This document shows positions 25,393 through 34,659 of a DNA stretch of 64,000 bases, piece after piece. How positions within the stretch are numbered: position 1 is the stretch's first letter; every line of letters starts with the position of its first letter. The position numbers and the translations under genes were made by a program. Location of the stretch: positions 1,601,501 through 1,665,500 of the forward strand of contig NZ_CP096670.1 of assembly GCF_023238625.1 (NCBI RefSeq), given 5' to 3'. A model generated the notes under the pieces. The model worked only from the letters and a program-made list of their open reading frames with translations, was not told the origin of the DNA and did no database searches. Source of the DNA: Agarivorans sp. TSD2052 (lineage in GTDB: Bacteria > Pseudomonadota > Gammaproteobacteria > Enterobacterales > Celerinatantimonadaceae).

Positions 25393-26271
25393 TTGACAGA
25401 TTATTGTATTGCTTCTCCGCATAAAAATGAGCTTTGGTATGACTACCGTTTGTATGACAACTTAAAAAGTGAGCTCAAGCTACTGGGGTTTAATTATCGA
25501 GCAGGCGCTAAGAATAGGATTTATTTACTTGGTGGGCGAGTGTTACATTTTTACCCTGAAGTCGGACCATTTGATGAAGCTGCGAACAATATAGCTTTAT
25601 CCTATTGCCACTTCGATCAAGTTAAAGATTACGGAATATTTAACCACGTTTTTTTTTGTAGTCAGCGAGTGCAGTCGAAAATTTATGTAGATAAACGTTG
25701 CCGATTGCCTGCCGCTAACATTGGTATCATTCGACCTTTTTCTTCACTTACCCCTTCAACCACTATCGATACCAAGTATAGCTGCGACATTGCATTCATC
25801 GGAACGCCAAGGATTCGACCTATAGTTGAAGCAATATTGCCTATAGTTGAAAAGCATAAATTAGATTTTAAACTGTTCGGTCCTAATTGGGATAAATATA
25901 GTGGTAACAATAATGCGGTGAAATATTGGAGTGGAACCAGTATCCCTTATAAAGACATATCGGTCTTGGCACATAATGCCAAGTTGTGCCTTATAGACCA
26001 TCATGAGTCGATGAATCAGGATGGTGCGGTTAGTCATAAATATGTCGACTTCTTAAGTGCGGGCTCTTTAGTTATTAGTGATAATAATAAAAATGCCAAG
26101 GGCTTTTATAAAGGACTTTGCTTTACATCGCCAGATGATTTAGAGCCGTTAGTATTGAAGTATCTAGCATCGAAGCAACTAAGAACAGAGCAAATAGCGC
26201 TGCAGCTTGAATTGCTTTCTAAGCAAACTACTGCGCTTGCTGCGAGAACCTTATCTGAACAGTTTATTTAA
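25393..26271 (+). CDS. Putative glycosyltransferase, CgeB-like
   Basis: 292 aa from a TTG start, eight bases after GGAA. YSCDIAFIGTPRIRPIVEAI, DFKLFGPNWDKYSG and AKLCLIDHHESMNQDGAVS resemble the C-terminal half of CgeB / Glyco_trans_1_2 proteins, where the last block holds the donor site, followed by HKYVDFLSAGSLVISDN. The N-terminal half is short and also Rossmann-like. There is no membrane span. It lies 20 bases after the GT92-like gene and 15 bases before the sulfatase. Confidence 0.6.
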   Translation: MTDYCIASPHKNELWYDYRLYDNLKSELKLLGFNYRAGAKNRIYLLGGRVLHFYPEVGPFDEAANNIALSYCHFDQVKDYGIFNHVFFCSQRVQSKIYVDKRCRLPAANIGIIRPFSSLTPSTTIDTKYSCDIAFIGTPRIRPIVEAILPIVEKHKLDFKLFGPNWDKYSGNNNAVKYWSGTSIPYKDISVLAHNAKLCLIDHHESMNQDGAVSHKYVDFLSAGSLVISDNNKNAKGFYKGLCFTSPDDLEPLVLKYLASKQLRTEQIALQLELLSKQTTALAARTLSEQFI

Positions 26272-26285
26272 ATTTTGGGATTGTT

Positions 26286-27749
26286 ATGCGCGTTTTATTA
26301 AAAGGATGTTTAATCGTATCAGTTATTAGTCTGATGTCTTGTGGTTCAGAGCAGGAAGTTAAGAACAAGGATGTTGTAGCAAAGCCTAATATCATTCTTA
26401 TAGTGACTGATGACCATGGATATGCCGATTTGGGTGTTCAAGGTCAAGCAGACTTCGTTAAAACCCCTAACATAGATCAAATAGCCATAAATGGTGTTAG
26501 GGCTACAAGCGCATACGCGACTGCACCGCAGTGCACCCCCTCTAGAGGAGCTTTAATTACCGGCCGTTATCAACAAAGGTTCGGCTTAGAAGACACTCGC
26601 TTTACTCCTTTACCTATTGAGCAAATTACCTTACCAGAGCGTCTTCAAGGTGCCGGTTATGTTACAGGCATGGTAGGGAAATGGCATTTGCAAGTTGACG
26701 CAGGCTCTAGGTATTGGAAGCAAAATGTTCTGGGCGATTCAAATATAGCAACCGCCGATATACCAGAGGAAACACTGGCGCCCTATTTTCCTGAAAATCG
26801 GGGGTTTGACGATGTATTTTTTGGTTTAGGCAACAAGTATTGGACTAATTTCGATTTAGAAGGGAACGATAAAGAACTATCATATCAAGAGTTCTCTAAC
26901 TATCGTATTACAATCAAGAATGCGGCAGCTAAGGCCTTCGTACGCAGGCATGCTGAAGAACCGTTTTTTCTTTATCTTTCGTATCTAGCGCCTCATACCC
27001 CTTTGGCTGCTCTACAGAGTTATTTAAATAGGTTCCCTCAAGAGATGCCTGAACGCAGGCGGCATGCTTTGGCTATGCTACTGGCAATCGATGATGGCGT
27101 TGGAGCCCTAGTCAATATACTTAAAGAAAAAGGTATTTATGATAATACCTTGATCATGTTTGCTAGCGATAACGGGGCGCCGCTATTACTTGATATGCCA
27201 GATGTGGCCATTCCCTCCGGCGGCGCTGTTTGGGATGGCTCTTTGAATACCCCTTGGGTAGGTGAAAAAGGGATGCTCACAGAGGGCGGAATTCGAGTTC
27301 CAATGGTTATGCAGTGGCCAGATAAACTCGCTAAAGGGCTTGTTACAGATAAACCGTTGTTACTCACTGATCTTACCGTTACTGCTTTGGCCGCTGCTGG
27401 AGTGGATGTTGACGACAAAGATGTTGACGGACTCGATTTATTGCCCGTTATCAATGATGATCTTGATTTAAGTGAGCGCGAATTATTCTGGCGATTTTGG
27501 GGGCAATCAGCAATAAGAAAAGGTAAATGGAAGTATTTACGAGTCGCTGAAAATAGCGAATTTTTATTTGATTTGAGCCAGCCTGATCCTGAATCAACTA
27601 ACTACATCAATTTAGAGGTGGCGGTCGCTGATGAATTAAGAGATAAATTGGATAATTGGCTAGCAGGCTTAGCTCGACCAGGCGAAGGAGACTTAACATT
27701 TAAAGCACAAGAAAAGGTATGGTATGACTTTTTCTTGAGTGACGATTAA
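26286..27749 (+). CDS. Type I sulfatase, predicted outer-membrane lipoprotein
   Basis: 487 aa. The N terminus has a lipoprotein signal with lipobox LMSC at residues 16-19, so it is exported and lipid-anchored. Sulfatase landmarks: IILIVTDDHGYADLG (metal Asp pair), APQCTPSRGALITGRY where Cys in C-x-P-S-R is matured to formylglycine, GMVGKWHL, and FASDNGAP (metal Asp-Asn). It should cleave sulfate esters outside the cytoplasm. A sulfatase within an apparent sulfating locus is notable: it may trim or recycle the product, or act on dietary sulfated algal glycans. The maturation enzyme is not in the window. Confidence 0.9.
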   Translation: MRVLLKGCLIVSVISLMSCGSEQEVKNKDVVAKPNIILIVTDDHGYADLGVQGQADFVKTPNIDQIAINGVRATSAYATAPQCTPSRGALITGRYQQRFGLEDTRFTPLPIEQITLPERLQGAGYVTGMVGKWHLQVDAGSRYWKQNVLGDSNIATADIPEETLAPYFPENRGFDDVFFGLGNKYWTNFDLEGNDKELSYQEFSNYRITIKNAAAKAFVRRHAEEPFFLYLSYLAPHTPLAALQSYLNRFPQEMPERRRHALAMLLAIDDGVGALVNILKEKGIYDNTLIMFASDNGAPLLLDMPDVAIPSGGAVWDGSLNTPWVGEKGMLTEGGIRVPMVMQWPDKLAKGLVTDKPLLLTDLTVTALAAAGVDVDDKDVDGLDLLPVINDDLDLSERELFWRFWGQSAIRKGKWKYLRVAENSEFLFDLSQPDPESTNYINLEVAVADELRDKLDNWLAGLARPGEGDLTFKAQEKVWYDFFLSDD

Positions 27750-27833
27750 TCGCTTTTTGTGTGTTTCTCAAATACTTCGATTTTTTTCAAATCTCATCGC
27801 GTTTGTGATATATTTTCGCGGAAAATTTCTACG

Positions 27834-28976
27834 ATGAAACAAAGAGAGTTTGCTATACCGTCTTCTATTAAAAAGTGTGTTTTTGCTGCTAACACCTCTT
27901 GGTATTTGTACAACTTTCATCAAGGCTTAATGCAGCGTTTAATGGACGAAGGTTGGTTGGTGCACGTGGTCTCTCCGGTCGATGCGCATACTGACAAGTT
28001 GCTGGCGATGGGCTTAGTTCACCACCCTCTTAAGTTAAGCCGTAGAGGCACCAATCCCCTAATTGATTTTTTATCGCTACGCGCTATTCGTGCGCTTTAT
28101 CGGCAAATCAATCCTAAAGTGGTGTTTAATTATACGCCTAAGCTAAATGTTTACAGCACGGTTGCTGCGCATAGTTTAGGTATTCCGGTGGTGAATAATA
28201 TCACGGGCCTTGGCACTAGCTTTAGCTCAGATAACCTATTAAACCGCATTGTGCGTAGCTTGTTAAAGTATAGCCAACCGAAGGCGCAGCATGTTTTATT
28301 TCAAAACGAAGATGACCGGAAAATTTTTGTAGATGGTGCTTATGTTAAGGCTGAAAATACCAGTCGTATTCCTGGCTCAGGGATAAATTTAGACAAGTTT
28401 CGCGCCGTGGAAGCGCCAAATGATGGGGTAGTGCGCTTTATTTTGGTGGCTAGGCTGCTTAATCAAAAAGGTATTCGCGAGTATGTGCAAGCCGCCGAGG
28501 CGGTGGCGCGACGACGTAGTGACGTAGAGTTTCAATTACTTGGTATACCTGAACCATCAAGTCCTAATTCGATAAATATTAATGATGTTAATCAATGGCA
28601 TAAAAAAGGGCTGATTAATTATCTTGGTTCGTCTGATGACGTACCTAGTATTGTTGGTTTGTGTGACTGTGTGGTACTGCCGTCTTATTATCGCGAAGGC
28701 GTGCCGCGTAGTCTTTTAGAAGCGGCTGCCATGGCCAAGCCGATTATTACCACCGACAATGTGGGTTGCCGTGAAACCGTTGAAGACGGTGAAACGGGCC
28801 TACTGTGTCAACCGCAAAGTGTTGCTTCGTTAGCCTTGGCTATTAATGACATTGCCGATCTCACACATGCCCAGCGAATAAGCATGGGTGATAAAGGGCG
28901 GCTTAGAATGCAACGTTATTTCTGCGTCAATAAAGTTATAGCGCGTTATCTAGAGATATTGCAGAAAATCACGTAA
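27834..28976 (+). CDS. Glycosyltransferase family 4
   Basis: I choose ATG 27834 (380 aa); the longer frame from 27759 adds 25 low-quality residues. N-terminal: CVFAANTSWYLYNFHQGLM, VVNNITGLGTSF, HVLFQNEDDRKIFV. C-terminal: RFILVARLLNQKGIREYVQA and VVLPSYYREGVPRSLLEAAAM (E-x7-E). It is a clear paralog of the gene at 48580, sharing ITGLG, FQNxDD, GSGINL and PSYxREGxPR. These resemble PglA-type enzymes that add the second sugar to a lipid-linked acceptor. It is the last glycan gene before cysD. Confidence 0.85.
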   Translation: MKQREFAIPSSIKKCVFAANTSWYLYNFHQGLMQRLMDEGWLVHVVSPVDAHTDKLLAMGLVHHPLKLSRRGTNPLIDFLSLRAIRALYRQINPKVVFNYTPKLNVYSTVAAHSLGIPVVNNITGLGTSFSSDNLLNRIVRSLLKYSQPKAQHVLFQNEDDRKIFVDGAYVKAENTSRIPGSGINLDKFRAVEAPNDGVVRFILVARLLNQKGIREYVQAAEAVARRRSDVEFQLLGIPEPSSPNSININDVNQWHKKGLINYLGSSDDVPSIVGLCDCVVLPSYYREGVPRSLLEAAAMAKPIITTDNVGCRETVEDGETGLLCQPQSVASLALAINDIADLTHAQRISMGDKGRLRMQRYFCVNKVIARYLEILQKIT

Positions 28977-29032
28977 TCTGGTGTTGTAGTATTCTCTTTT
29001 AATGAAATATTGGAATTAAGAGCTCAAAATTA

Positions 29033-29938
29033 ATGGAAAATTTTAATTTAACCCATCTCAAGGCCTTAGAGGCTGAGAGTATTCACATTATCCGCGAAGT
29101 GGCGGCTGAATTTGATAACCCTGTGATGCTTTATTCAGTTGGTAAAGATTCAGCGGTTATGTTGCATTTGGCACGTAAAGCATTTTACCCTGGTAAAATT
29201 CCCTTCCCACTAATGCATGTAGATACCAACTGGAAATTTAAAGAAATGATCCAGTTTCGCGATAAAATGGCCGAAAAGTATGGTTTTGAGCTAATTGTCC
29301 ATAAAAACCCGGAAGGTATCGCCATGGGCATGGGGCCTTTTACCCATGGCAGCGCCGTGCATACTGATGTGATGAAAACTCAAGGTTTGAAGCAGGCCTT
29401 AGACAAGTATCAATTTGACGCAGCCTTTGGTGGTGCTCGCCGTGATGAAGAGAAGTCTCGCGCAAAAGAGCGTGTTTACTCTTTCCGCGATAAAAACCAC
29501 CGCTGGGATCCTAAATCACAGCGCCCTGAGCTTTGGAATACTTATAACTCTAAAGTAAACAAAGGCGAGAGCATTCGTGTTTTCCCCTTATCTAACTGGA
29601 CTGAGCTTGATATTTGGCAATACATCTACTTAGAGAATATCGATATTGTTCCTCTCTATCTAGCGGCGAAACGCCCTGTGGTTGAGCGCGACGGCACCTT
29701 AATAATGGTGGATGACGACCGTATGCCGGTTGATGAAAAAGACATTCAGCATAAAATGGTACGTTTCAGAACGTTGGGTTGTTACCCGCTAACAGGCGCG
29801 GTTGAATCTGAAGCAGATACCCTACAAGAAGTGATTCAAGAAATGCTGCTGACCAAGACGTCTGAGCGCCAAGGTCGAGTTATTGACCATGACAGCGCTG
29901 GCTCAATGGAAAAGAAAAAGATGGAAGGCTATTTCTAG
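29033..29938 (+). CDS. cysD: Sulfate adenylyltransferase subunit 2
   Basis: Small subunit of ATP sulfurylase, 301 aa, normal length. It catalyses ATP + sulfate to adenosine 5'-phosphosulfate with GTP-driven CysN. Seen: the PP-loop [32 protein letters not shown], the adenylate-binding [20 protein letters not shown], and [16 protein letters not shown] near the end. In most relatives cysN follows at once; here 545 bases and an S23-type gene intervene. The product feeds CysC and so the PAPS used by the sulfotransferases upstream, as well as cysteine synthesis. Confidence 0.98.
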   Translation: MENFNLTHLKALEAESIHIIREVAAEFDNPVMLYSVGKDSAVMLHLARKAFYPGKIPFPLMHVDTNWKFKEMIQFRDKMAEKYGFELIVHKNPEGIAMGMGPFTHGSAVHTDVMKTQGLKQALDKYQFDAAFGGARRDEEKSRAKERVYSFRDKNHRWDPKSQRPELWNTYNSKVNKGESIRVFPLSNWTELDIWQYIYLENIDIVPLYLAAKRPVVERDGTLIMVDDDRMPVDEKDIQHKMVRFRTLGCYPLTGAVESEADTLQEVIQEMLLTKTSERQGRVIDHDSAGSMEKKKMEGYF

Positions 29939-30046
29939 ATTTAGAAATAGCCATAAGCCTTAAGAAGTCAGCGATAAGAGCGAAGAGCATAGCTTTAAGT
30001 CAGAGAGACAGAATAACCTTGAATTTAGTTTGAGTTTGGATATTAC

Positions 30047-30382
30047 ATGGATTTTGAACGCTTAGTTGTTTGGCAACGCGCAGTAGATTTATCTGTTCAC
30101 ATTTATTCTCATTTTAGTGATTCAAAAGATTTCGGTTTTAAGGACCAAATTACCCGTTCTTCTTTGTCTATCCCCAGTAATATCGCTGAGGGCATGGTAA
30201 GACGCTCTGATAAAGAGAAGTTAAACTTTATCAATATCGCTCAAGGCTCTTGTGCGGAATTACGTACACAAGTTTTAATTGGTATCCGAATTAATTATAT
30301 ACCTAATGATTTAGGTGATGTTTGGATGCAAGAAACGCGCGAACTTGGTTCAATGCTATTTGGCTTGGCTAAAAGCATTTAG
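30047..30382 (+). CDS. Four-helix-bundle protein (23S rRNA intervening-sequence / S23 family)
   Basis: 111 aa. The family pattern is clear: MDFERLVVWQRAVDLSVHIY, then FKDQITRSSLSIPSNIAEG, RRSDKEKLNFINIAQGSCAE and LRTQVLIGIRINYI. The family is named from insertions in rRNA genes and is related to the Avd accessory protein of diversity-generating retroelements; the free-standing forms have no settled function. The gene splits the usually contiguous cysD-cysN pair and is bordered by short AGCT-type heptamer repeats, which suggests insertion as a small element. Polarity on cysN appears tolerated, since all frames are intact. Confidence 0.88.
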   Translation: MDFERLVVWQRAVDLSVHIYSHFSDSKDFGFKDQITRSSLSIPSNIAEGMVRRSDKEKLNFINIAQGSCAELRTQVLIGIRINYIPNDLGDVWMQETRELGSMLFGLAKSI

Positions 30383-30424
30383 GCGTAGTCGTTATTAATT
30401 AGTAATTTTAGTCTTGGTTTCACT

Positions 30425-30452
30425 TATAGCTTTTAACATATAGCTTATAGCT
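30425..30452. repeat. Short heptamer array in front of cysN
   Basis: TATAGCT stands at 30425, 30439 and 30446, all in a 7-base phase; the unit at 30432 is degenerate. Read on the minus strand it is AGCTATA, close to the AGCTATG/AGCTACG unit of the large array after cysC. Confidence 0.6.
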
Positions 30453-30482
30453 TCAGAGCGAGCCCCGGCGAGTGAGGATGAA

Positions 30483-31904
30483 ATGTCACATCAATCAGAT
30501 TTAATAGCGTCAGATATTGAAGAATATCTGCAACAACATGAACAAAAACAACTGTTACGTTTGTTAACTTGCGGCAGTGTAGACGATGGTAAAAGTACCT
30601 TAATTGGTCGTTTACTGCATGATTCGAAAATGATTTTTGAAGATCAATTAGCCACGATTAAAAACGACTCAAAGCGTTTTAATACCACCGATGGCGAGTT
30701 TGATTTGGCTTTGTTAGTGGATGGTTTGCAATCAGAGCGTGAGCAGGGCATTACTATTGATGTAGCTTATCGTTATTTTTCTACTGATAAACGCAAATTC
30801 ATTATTGCCGACACCCCAGGGCACGAGCAATACACCCGTAACATGGCGACCGGTGCGTCTAACTGTGAGCTAGCCATTGTGATGATTGATGCTCGTTACG
30901 GTGTGCAAGTGCAAACCCGTCGTCATAGCTTCATTGTATCGTCGCTGGGTATTAAGCAAGTGGTTGTTGCGATTAACAAAATGGATTTGGTTGATTTTGC
31001 TGAAGCCCGTTTTGAAGAAATTAAAGCCGAATACCAGAAGTTTGCTGAAAACTTAAACATCGACAGTATTAAGTTTGTGCCTATCTCTGCACTTAACGGT
31101 GATAACGTGGTTGAGCGCAGTGAATTAAGCCCTTGGTATCACGGCGATACGCTAATGGGAATGTTAGAAGTTGCGCCGATTACGTCTGGCTTAAACTTTG
31201 ACGATTTCCGTTTCCCTGTGCAATACGTTAATCGACCTAACCTTGATTTCCGCGGCTTCTGTGGAACCATTAGCTCAGGCGTTGTCCGTAAAGGTGATGA
31301 AGTGATGTCTTTACCTTCAGGTAAAGTTTCAAAAGTTGCCTCTATCGTCACGTTTGATGGTGAAATAGAAGAAGCTTTTGCACCTATGGCGGTTACCCTG
31401 ACCTTGGAAGACGAAATTGACGCTAGCCGCGGCAATATGTTGGTGCATACTAACAACCAACCTATTGTAGCCAGCAGTGTTGAAGCTACCGTTGTTTGGA
31501 TGGCAGAAGAGCCATTAATTCCAAATAAACAGTATGACTTTAAGTTAGCGACTAAAACCACATCGGGTTCGGTAGATAGTATTGACTACCAAATTGATGT
31601 GAATACTTTAGAAAACAAAGACGCGGTTCGTTTAAACTTGAACGAAATTGGTCATTGCCAAGTCCAGTTTAGCCAGCAAGTCGCCTTTGACGCATACACT
31701 AAAGCACAAGGTACAGGTTCATTTATTATTATTGACCGTATAACTAATGTCACCGTAGGCGCGGGTATGATTACCGGTCAAGGCAAGCTAGATGAAACCA
31801 AGCCGAATGCTCACTTTTCTTCTTTTGAAGTAGAGTTAAATGCCCTCATTAGGAAGCATTTTCCACATTGGGATGCCAAGGACTTGCGTGAGTTTCTAAA
31901 ATAA
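30483..31904 (+). CDS. cysN: Sulfate adenylyltransferase subunit 1 (GTPase)
   Basis: 473 aa, an EF-Tu-like GTPase driving CysD. G1 is [20 protein letters not shown], the switch region [18 protein letters not shown]3 [20 protein letters not shown]4 INKMDLVDF, and beta-barrel domains follow. It is CysN alone, without the fused APS kinase found in NodQ. The stop overlaps the permease start by one base (TAATG), so cysN, permease and probably cysC are one message. Start ATG 30483 follows a purine-rich stretch ending GAGGATGAA. Confidence 0.97.
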   Translation: MSHQSDLIASDIEEYLQQHEQKQLLRLLTCGSVDDGKSTLIGRLLHDSKMIFEDQLATIKNDSKRFNTTDGEFDLALLVDGLQSEREQGITIDVAYRYFSTDKRKFIIADTPGHEQYTRNMATGASNCELAIVMIDARYGVQVQTRRHSFIVSSLGIKQVVVAINKMDLVDFAEARFEEIKAEYQKFAENLNIDSIKFVPISALNGDNVVERSELSPWYHGDTLMGMLEVAPITSGLNFDDFRFPVQYVNRPNLDFRGFCGTISSGVVRKGDEVMSLPSGKVSKVASIVTFDGEIEEAFAPMAVTLTLEDEIDASRGNMLVHTNNQPIVASSVEATVVWMAEEPLIPNKQYDFKLATKTTSGSVDSIDYQIDVNTLENKDAVRLNLNEIGHCQVQFSQQVAFDAYTKAQGTGSFIIIDRITNVTVGAGMITGQGKLDETKPNAHFSSFEVELNALIRKHFPHWDAKDLREFLK

Positions 31905-33634
31905 TGTCATGGCAAGCTATAATAGTGCTGGCAGTTTTTGCCAGCACTATCGCGGCCTTAGTCCGCTATCAAAATAACCCGACCAAAATCTTTGGTGGGG
32001 TTATTTTGTTTTTATACTTTTGTAATTTAGTGTCTACAGAGCAGCTCATTGCTAGCGTGGCTAACCCCGGCTTATTGACTTTAGTATTGTTGATGTTGTG
32101 CTCGATTGCGTTAGAAAAAACACGGTTGCTGCGCTTAGTGGCGTCTTCAATCATTAAACCTTCATTGAAAGAAACGTGGATCAGGCTGTACAGTATTACA
32201 GTATTAGCCTCTGCGGCTTTGAACAATACAGCAGTGGTTGCCACTTTATTGGCACCTATTCGTAACAACCCCAACCATAGTGCAAGCAAGTTATTATTGC
32301 CCTTATCTTACGCGGCTATTTTGGGCGGCACTTTAACCCTTATTGGTACTTCAACTAATCTTATCGTAAATAGCCTATTGATTGACACCAGTGGAGTTTC
32401 TCTTGGCTTTTTCGATTTTACCTTGATTGGCTTAGTGGCGGTGATTGCTTGTGGCGTAACCCTGGCGTTTAGCTCGCGGTTTCTGCCTGATAATGACACC
32501 GAAGAAGTGGACTTTCATAGCTATTTTATCGATGCCAAGGTGCAAGCTGATTCAGGTTTGATAGGCAAGAGTGTAGAAGAAAATGGTTTACGCCATTTAG
32601 AATCACTGTTTTTAGTTGAGATAGTTCGCCATAACAAACTGATTAGCCCCGTAGCCCCTGATGAAGTGCTTGAAGCCGGTGACCGGTTGGTATTTAGTGG
32701 CGATATCACCAAGTTGATGCAACTTAACCAGTTTTCTGGCTTGCAAATGTTTGCCGATTCTAACGGGTTGCTTGGTTCTAATTTAACCGAAGTAGTGATA
32801 CGCCCAGAAAGTATGCTGAACGGTAAAAGCCTTAAAAGTGCTGGTTTTAGAGCGCAGTTTGATGCTGCGGTTGTTGCTATACGCCGCGATGGTCAGCGAG
32901 TATCTGGGAAGTTAGGTGATGTGGTTTTGCAAGTCGGCGACTTCCTTGTGTTGGCGGTAGGTGGCGATTTTAAAAATCGTAACAACTTGAGTAAAAACTT
33001 TATTGTAGTGAGTGGAGTAGAAACGGAAAGCCGTTTGAGTGGTTTTAGAGAATGGATTGCCATTGGTGGTTTTTTTACAGCCGTTGCGCTAGCCGCTGTG
33101 GGTGTTGTCCCTTTATTTAAGGTGATGTTTATATTGCTCGGCATCTTACTCTTTTCTGGTTGCTTAAGCCCTAGCGAGTTGCTACGTCGTTTTCCTAAAG
33201 AAATTTGGTTAATTGTGGCCGCGGCACTGACGCTGTCTCAGGCTCTTCATAATTCAGGGCTAGTATTATTGTTAGAAAGTGGCTTTGGCCATATCACCGA
33301 TCCGGAATGGATTATGCTGTCTTTACTCGTAATTTACGTTCTTACATGGTTATTAACCGAGCTAGTCACTAATAACGCGGCCGCAGCACTGATGTTTCCA
33401 ATTGCCTATGGATTTGCCATTGCGGTTGATGCAAACCCAATGACCTTTACCATGATTGTAGCTTTTGCTGCCAGTGCTAGTTTTGTTAGCCCTTATGGTT
33501 ACCAAACTAATTTAATGGTGTATAACGCGGGCCGTTATAAATTGATCGATTTCTTTAAAGTTGGCTTTCCTGTTGCTCTCGTTTATGCGGCGGTAGTGTT
33601 AACTTTAGTTCCTATGATGTTTCCGTTGAGCTAG
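31904..33634 (+). CDS. SLC13-family permease with TrkA-C domains (probable sulfate or anion transporter)
   Basis: 576 aa inner-membrane protein. About five transmembrane segments (residues 1-195) come before two RCK/TrkA-C domains (about 205-375; FFVEIV-like core seen as ESLFLVEIVRHNKLISPVAP and ADRLVFSG-type motif), and about six segments follow. SLC13/DASS landmarks are LGGTLTLIGTSTNLIVNSLL and LTELVTNNAAAALMFPIAYG, the paired substrate/Na loops. The gene is embedded between cysN and cysC, an order I remember from Vibrio and relatives, and it probably brings in sulfate for them. Substrate is inferred from context. Confidence 0.85.
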   Translation: MSWQAIIVLAVFASTIAALVRYQNNPTKIFGGVILFLYFCNLVSTEQLIASVANPGLLTLVLLMLCSIALEKTRLLRLVASSIIKPSLKETWIRLYSITVLASAALNNTAVVATLLAPIRNNPNHSASKLLLPLSYAAILGGTLTLIGTSTNLIVNSLLIDTSGVSLGFFDFTLIGLVAVIACGVTLAFSSRFLPDNDTEEVDFHSYFIDAKVQADSGLIGKSVEENGLRHLESLFLVEIVRHNKLISPVAPDEVLEAGDRLVFSGDITKLMQLNQFSGLQMFADSNGLLGSNLTEVVIRPESMLNGKSLKSAGFRAQFDAAVVAIRRDGQRVSGKLGDVVLQVGDFLVLAVGGDFKNRNNLSKNFIVVSGVETESRLSGFREWIAIGGFFTAVALAAVGVVPLFKVMFILLGILLFSGCLSPSELLRRFPKEIWLIVAAALTLSQALHNSGLVLLLESGFGHITDPEWIMLSLLVIYVLTWLLTELVTNNAAAALMFPIAYGFAIAVDANPMTFTMIVAFAASASFVSPYGYQTNLMVYNAGRYKLIDFFKVGFPVALVYAAVVLTLVPMMFPLS

Positions 33635-33697
33635 TGTCGAGTGATTTATTAAAATTTAAGGCTAGCCTAGAGTTTGTTTTAATTTGTAGAGGTTGTT

Positions 33698-34303
33698 ATG
33701 GATAATAAAAGCGAAAATGTTGTGTGGCATGCCCACAGTGTAAGCCGTGAAGCCCGTTCTGAGCATAAACAACATAAACCTTGTGTTTTATGGTTTACCG
33801 GTTTAAGTGGCTCGGGTAAATCAACCGTTGCTAATGCGGTTGACCACCTTTTACATAAACGTAATGTACATACCTATGTATTAGATGGTGATAATGTTCG
33901 CCACGGTTTAAATGGCGACTTAGGCTTTTCTGACAAAGACAGAGTTGAGAATATTCGACGCATTGGGGAAGTCGCCAAGTTATTTGTTGATGCGGGCTTA
34001 GTGGTTTCAACAGCCTTTATCTCTCCTTTTAAGGCCGACCGTGATTTAGTGCGCAATCAATTATCAGCCGGCGAGTTTTTAGAGGTGTTTATTGATACGC
34101 CATTAGCTGTGTGCGAACAACGCGACCCTAAAGGTTTGTATAAGAAAGCTCGCGCAGGCGAAATTAAACACTTTACCGGTATAGACTCAGCCTATGAGGT
34201 ACCTACTAGTGCTGATATCCATGTTGAAACCGATGGTAAATCTGTTGAAGACTGTGCCAATGAGGTGATTTCAGCCTTAGAAAACGCTGGGATAATTAGC
34301 TAG
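33698..34303 (+). CDS. cysC: Adenylylsulfate kinase
   Basis: The enzyme phosphorylates APS to PAPS. 201 aa. P-loop [39 protein letters not shown], the family signature [20 protein letters not shown] with the nucleotide site, [13 protein letters not shown], and the lid near [20 protein letters not shown]. It completes the PAPS route with CysD and CysN. Immediately after the stop starts a 300-bp heptamer array, so the array would be transcribed with the operon unless it ends the message. Confidence 0.97.
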   Translation: MDNKSENVVWHAHSVSREARSEHKQHKPCVLWFTGLSGSGKSTVANAVDHLLHKRNVHTYVLDGDNVRHGLNGDLGFSDKDRVENIRRIGEVAKLFVDAGLVVSTAFISPFKADRDLVRNQLSAGEFLEVFIDTPLAVCEQRDPKGLYKKARAGEIKHFTGIDSAYEVPTSADIHVETDGKSVEDCANEVISALENAGIIS

Positions 34304-34605
34304 CTACGAGCTACGAGCTACGAGCTACGAGTTACGAGCTACGAGTTACGAGCTACGAGCTACGAGTTACGAGCTACGAGTTATGAACTCCGAGTTACGA
34401 GCTACGAGCTACGAGCTACGAGTTACGAGCTACGAGTTATGAGCTACGAGTTATGAGCTACGAGCTATGAGCTACGAGTTACGAGCTATGAGCTACGAGT
34501 TATGAGCTACGAGCTACGAGCTACGAGCTATGAGTTACGAGTTACGAGTTATGAGCTACGCGTTATGAGCTCCGAGTTACGAGCTCCGAGCTCCGAGCTA
34601 TGAGT
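34304..34605. repeat. Array of about 43 copies of a 7-bp repeat (GAGCTAC and variants)
   Basis: Starting at the cysC stop, the sequence is an almost pure 7-base tandem repeat, GAG(C/T)TA(C/T), with rarer GAGCTCC, GAACTCC and GCGTTAT units. The period never slips. There are no spacers, so it is not CRISPR. Because 7 is not a multiple of 3, no long frame is implied. The rest of the gap to 34659 holds only the ribosome binding site of the DHH gene. Confidence 0.97.
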
Positions 34606-34659
34606 ATAGTGTTGGTAGCTTGCAGCTCGTGTATCGAAGTACCTTTATAGGATTGTGTT

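Noticed and set aside
27759-27833. N-terminal extension of the GT4 gene
   Set aside because: The 25 extra residues do not resemble the family start, which fits ATG 27834.
34304-34605. Heptamer array as a CRISPR
   Set aside because: The unit is 7 bases with no unique spacers and no cas genes are nearby.
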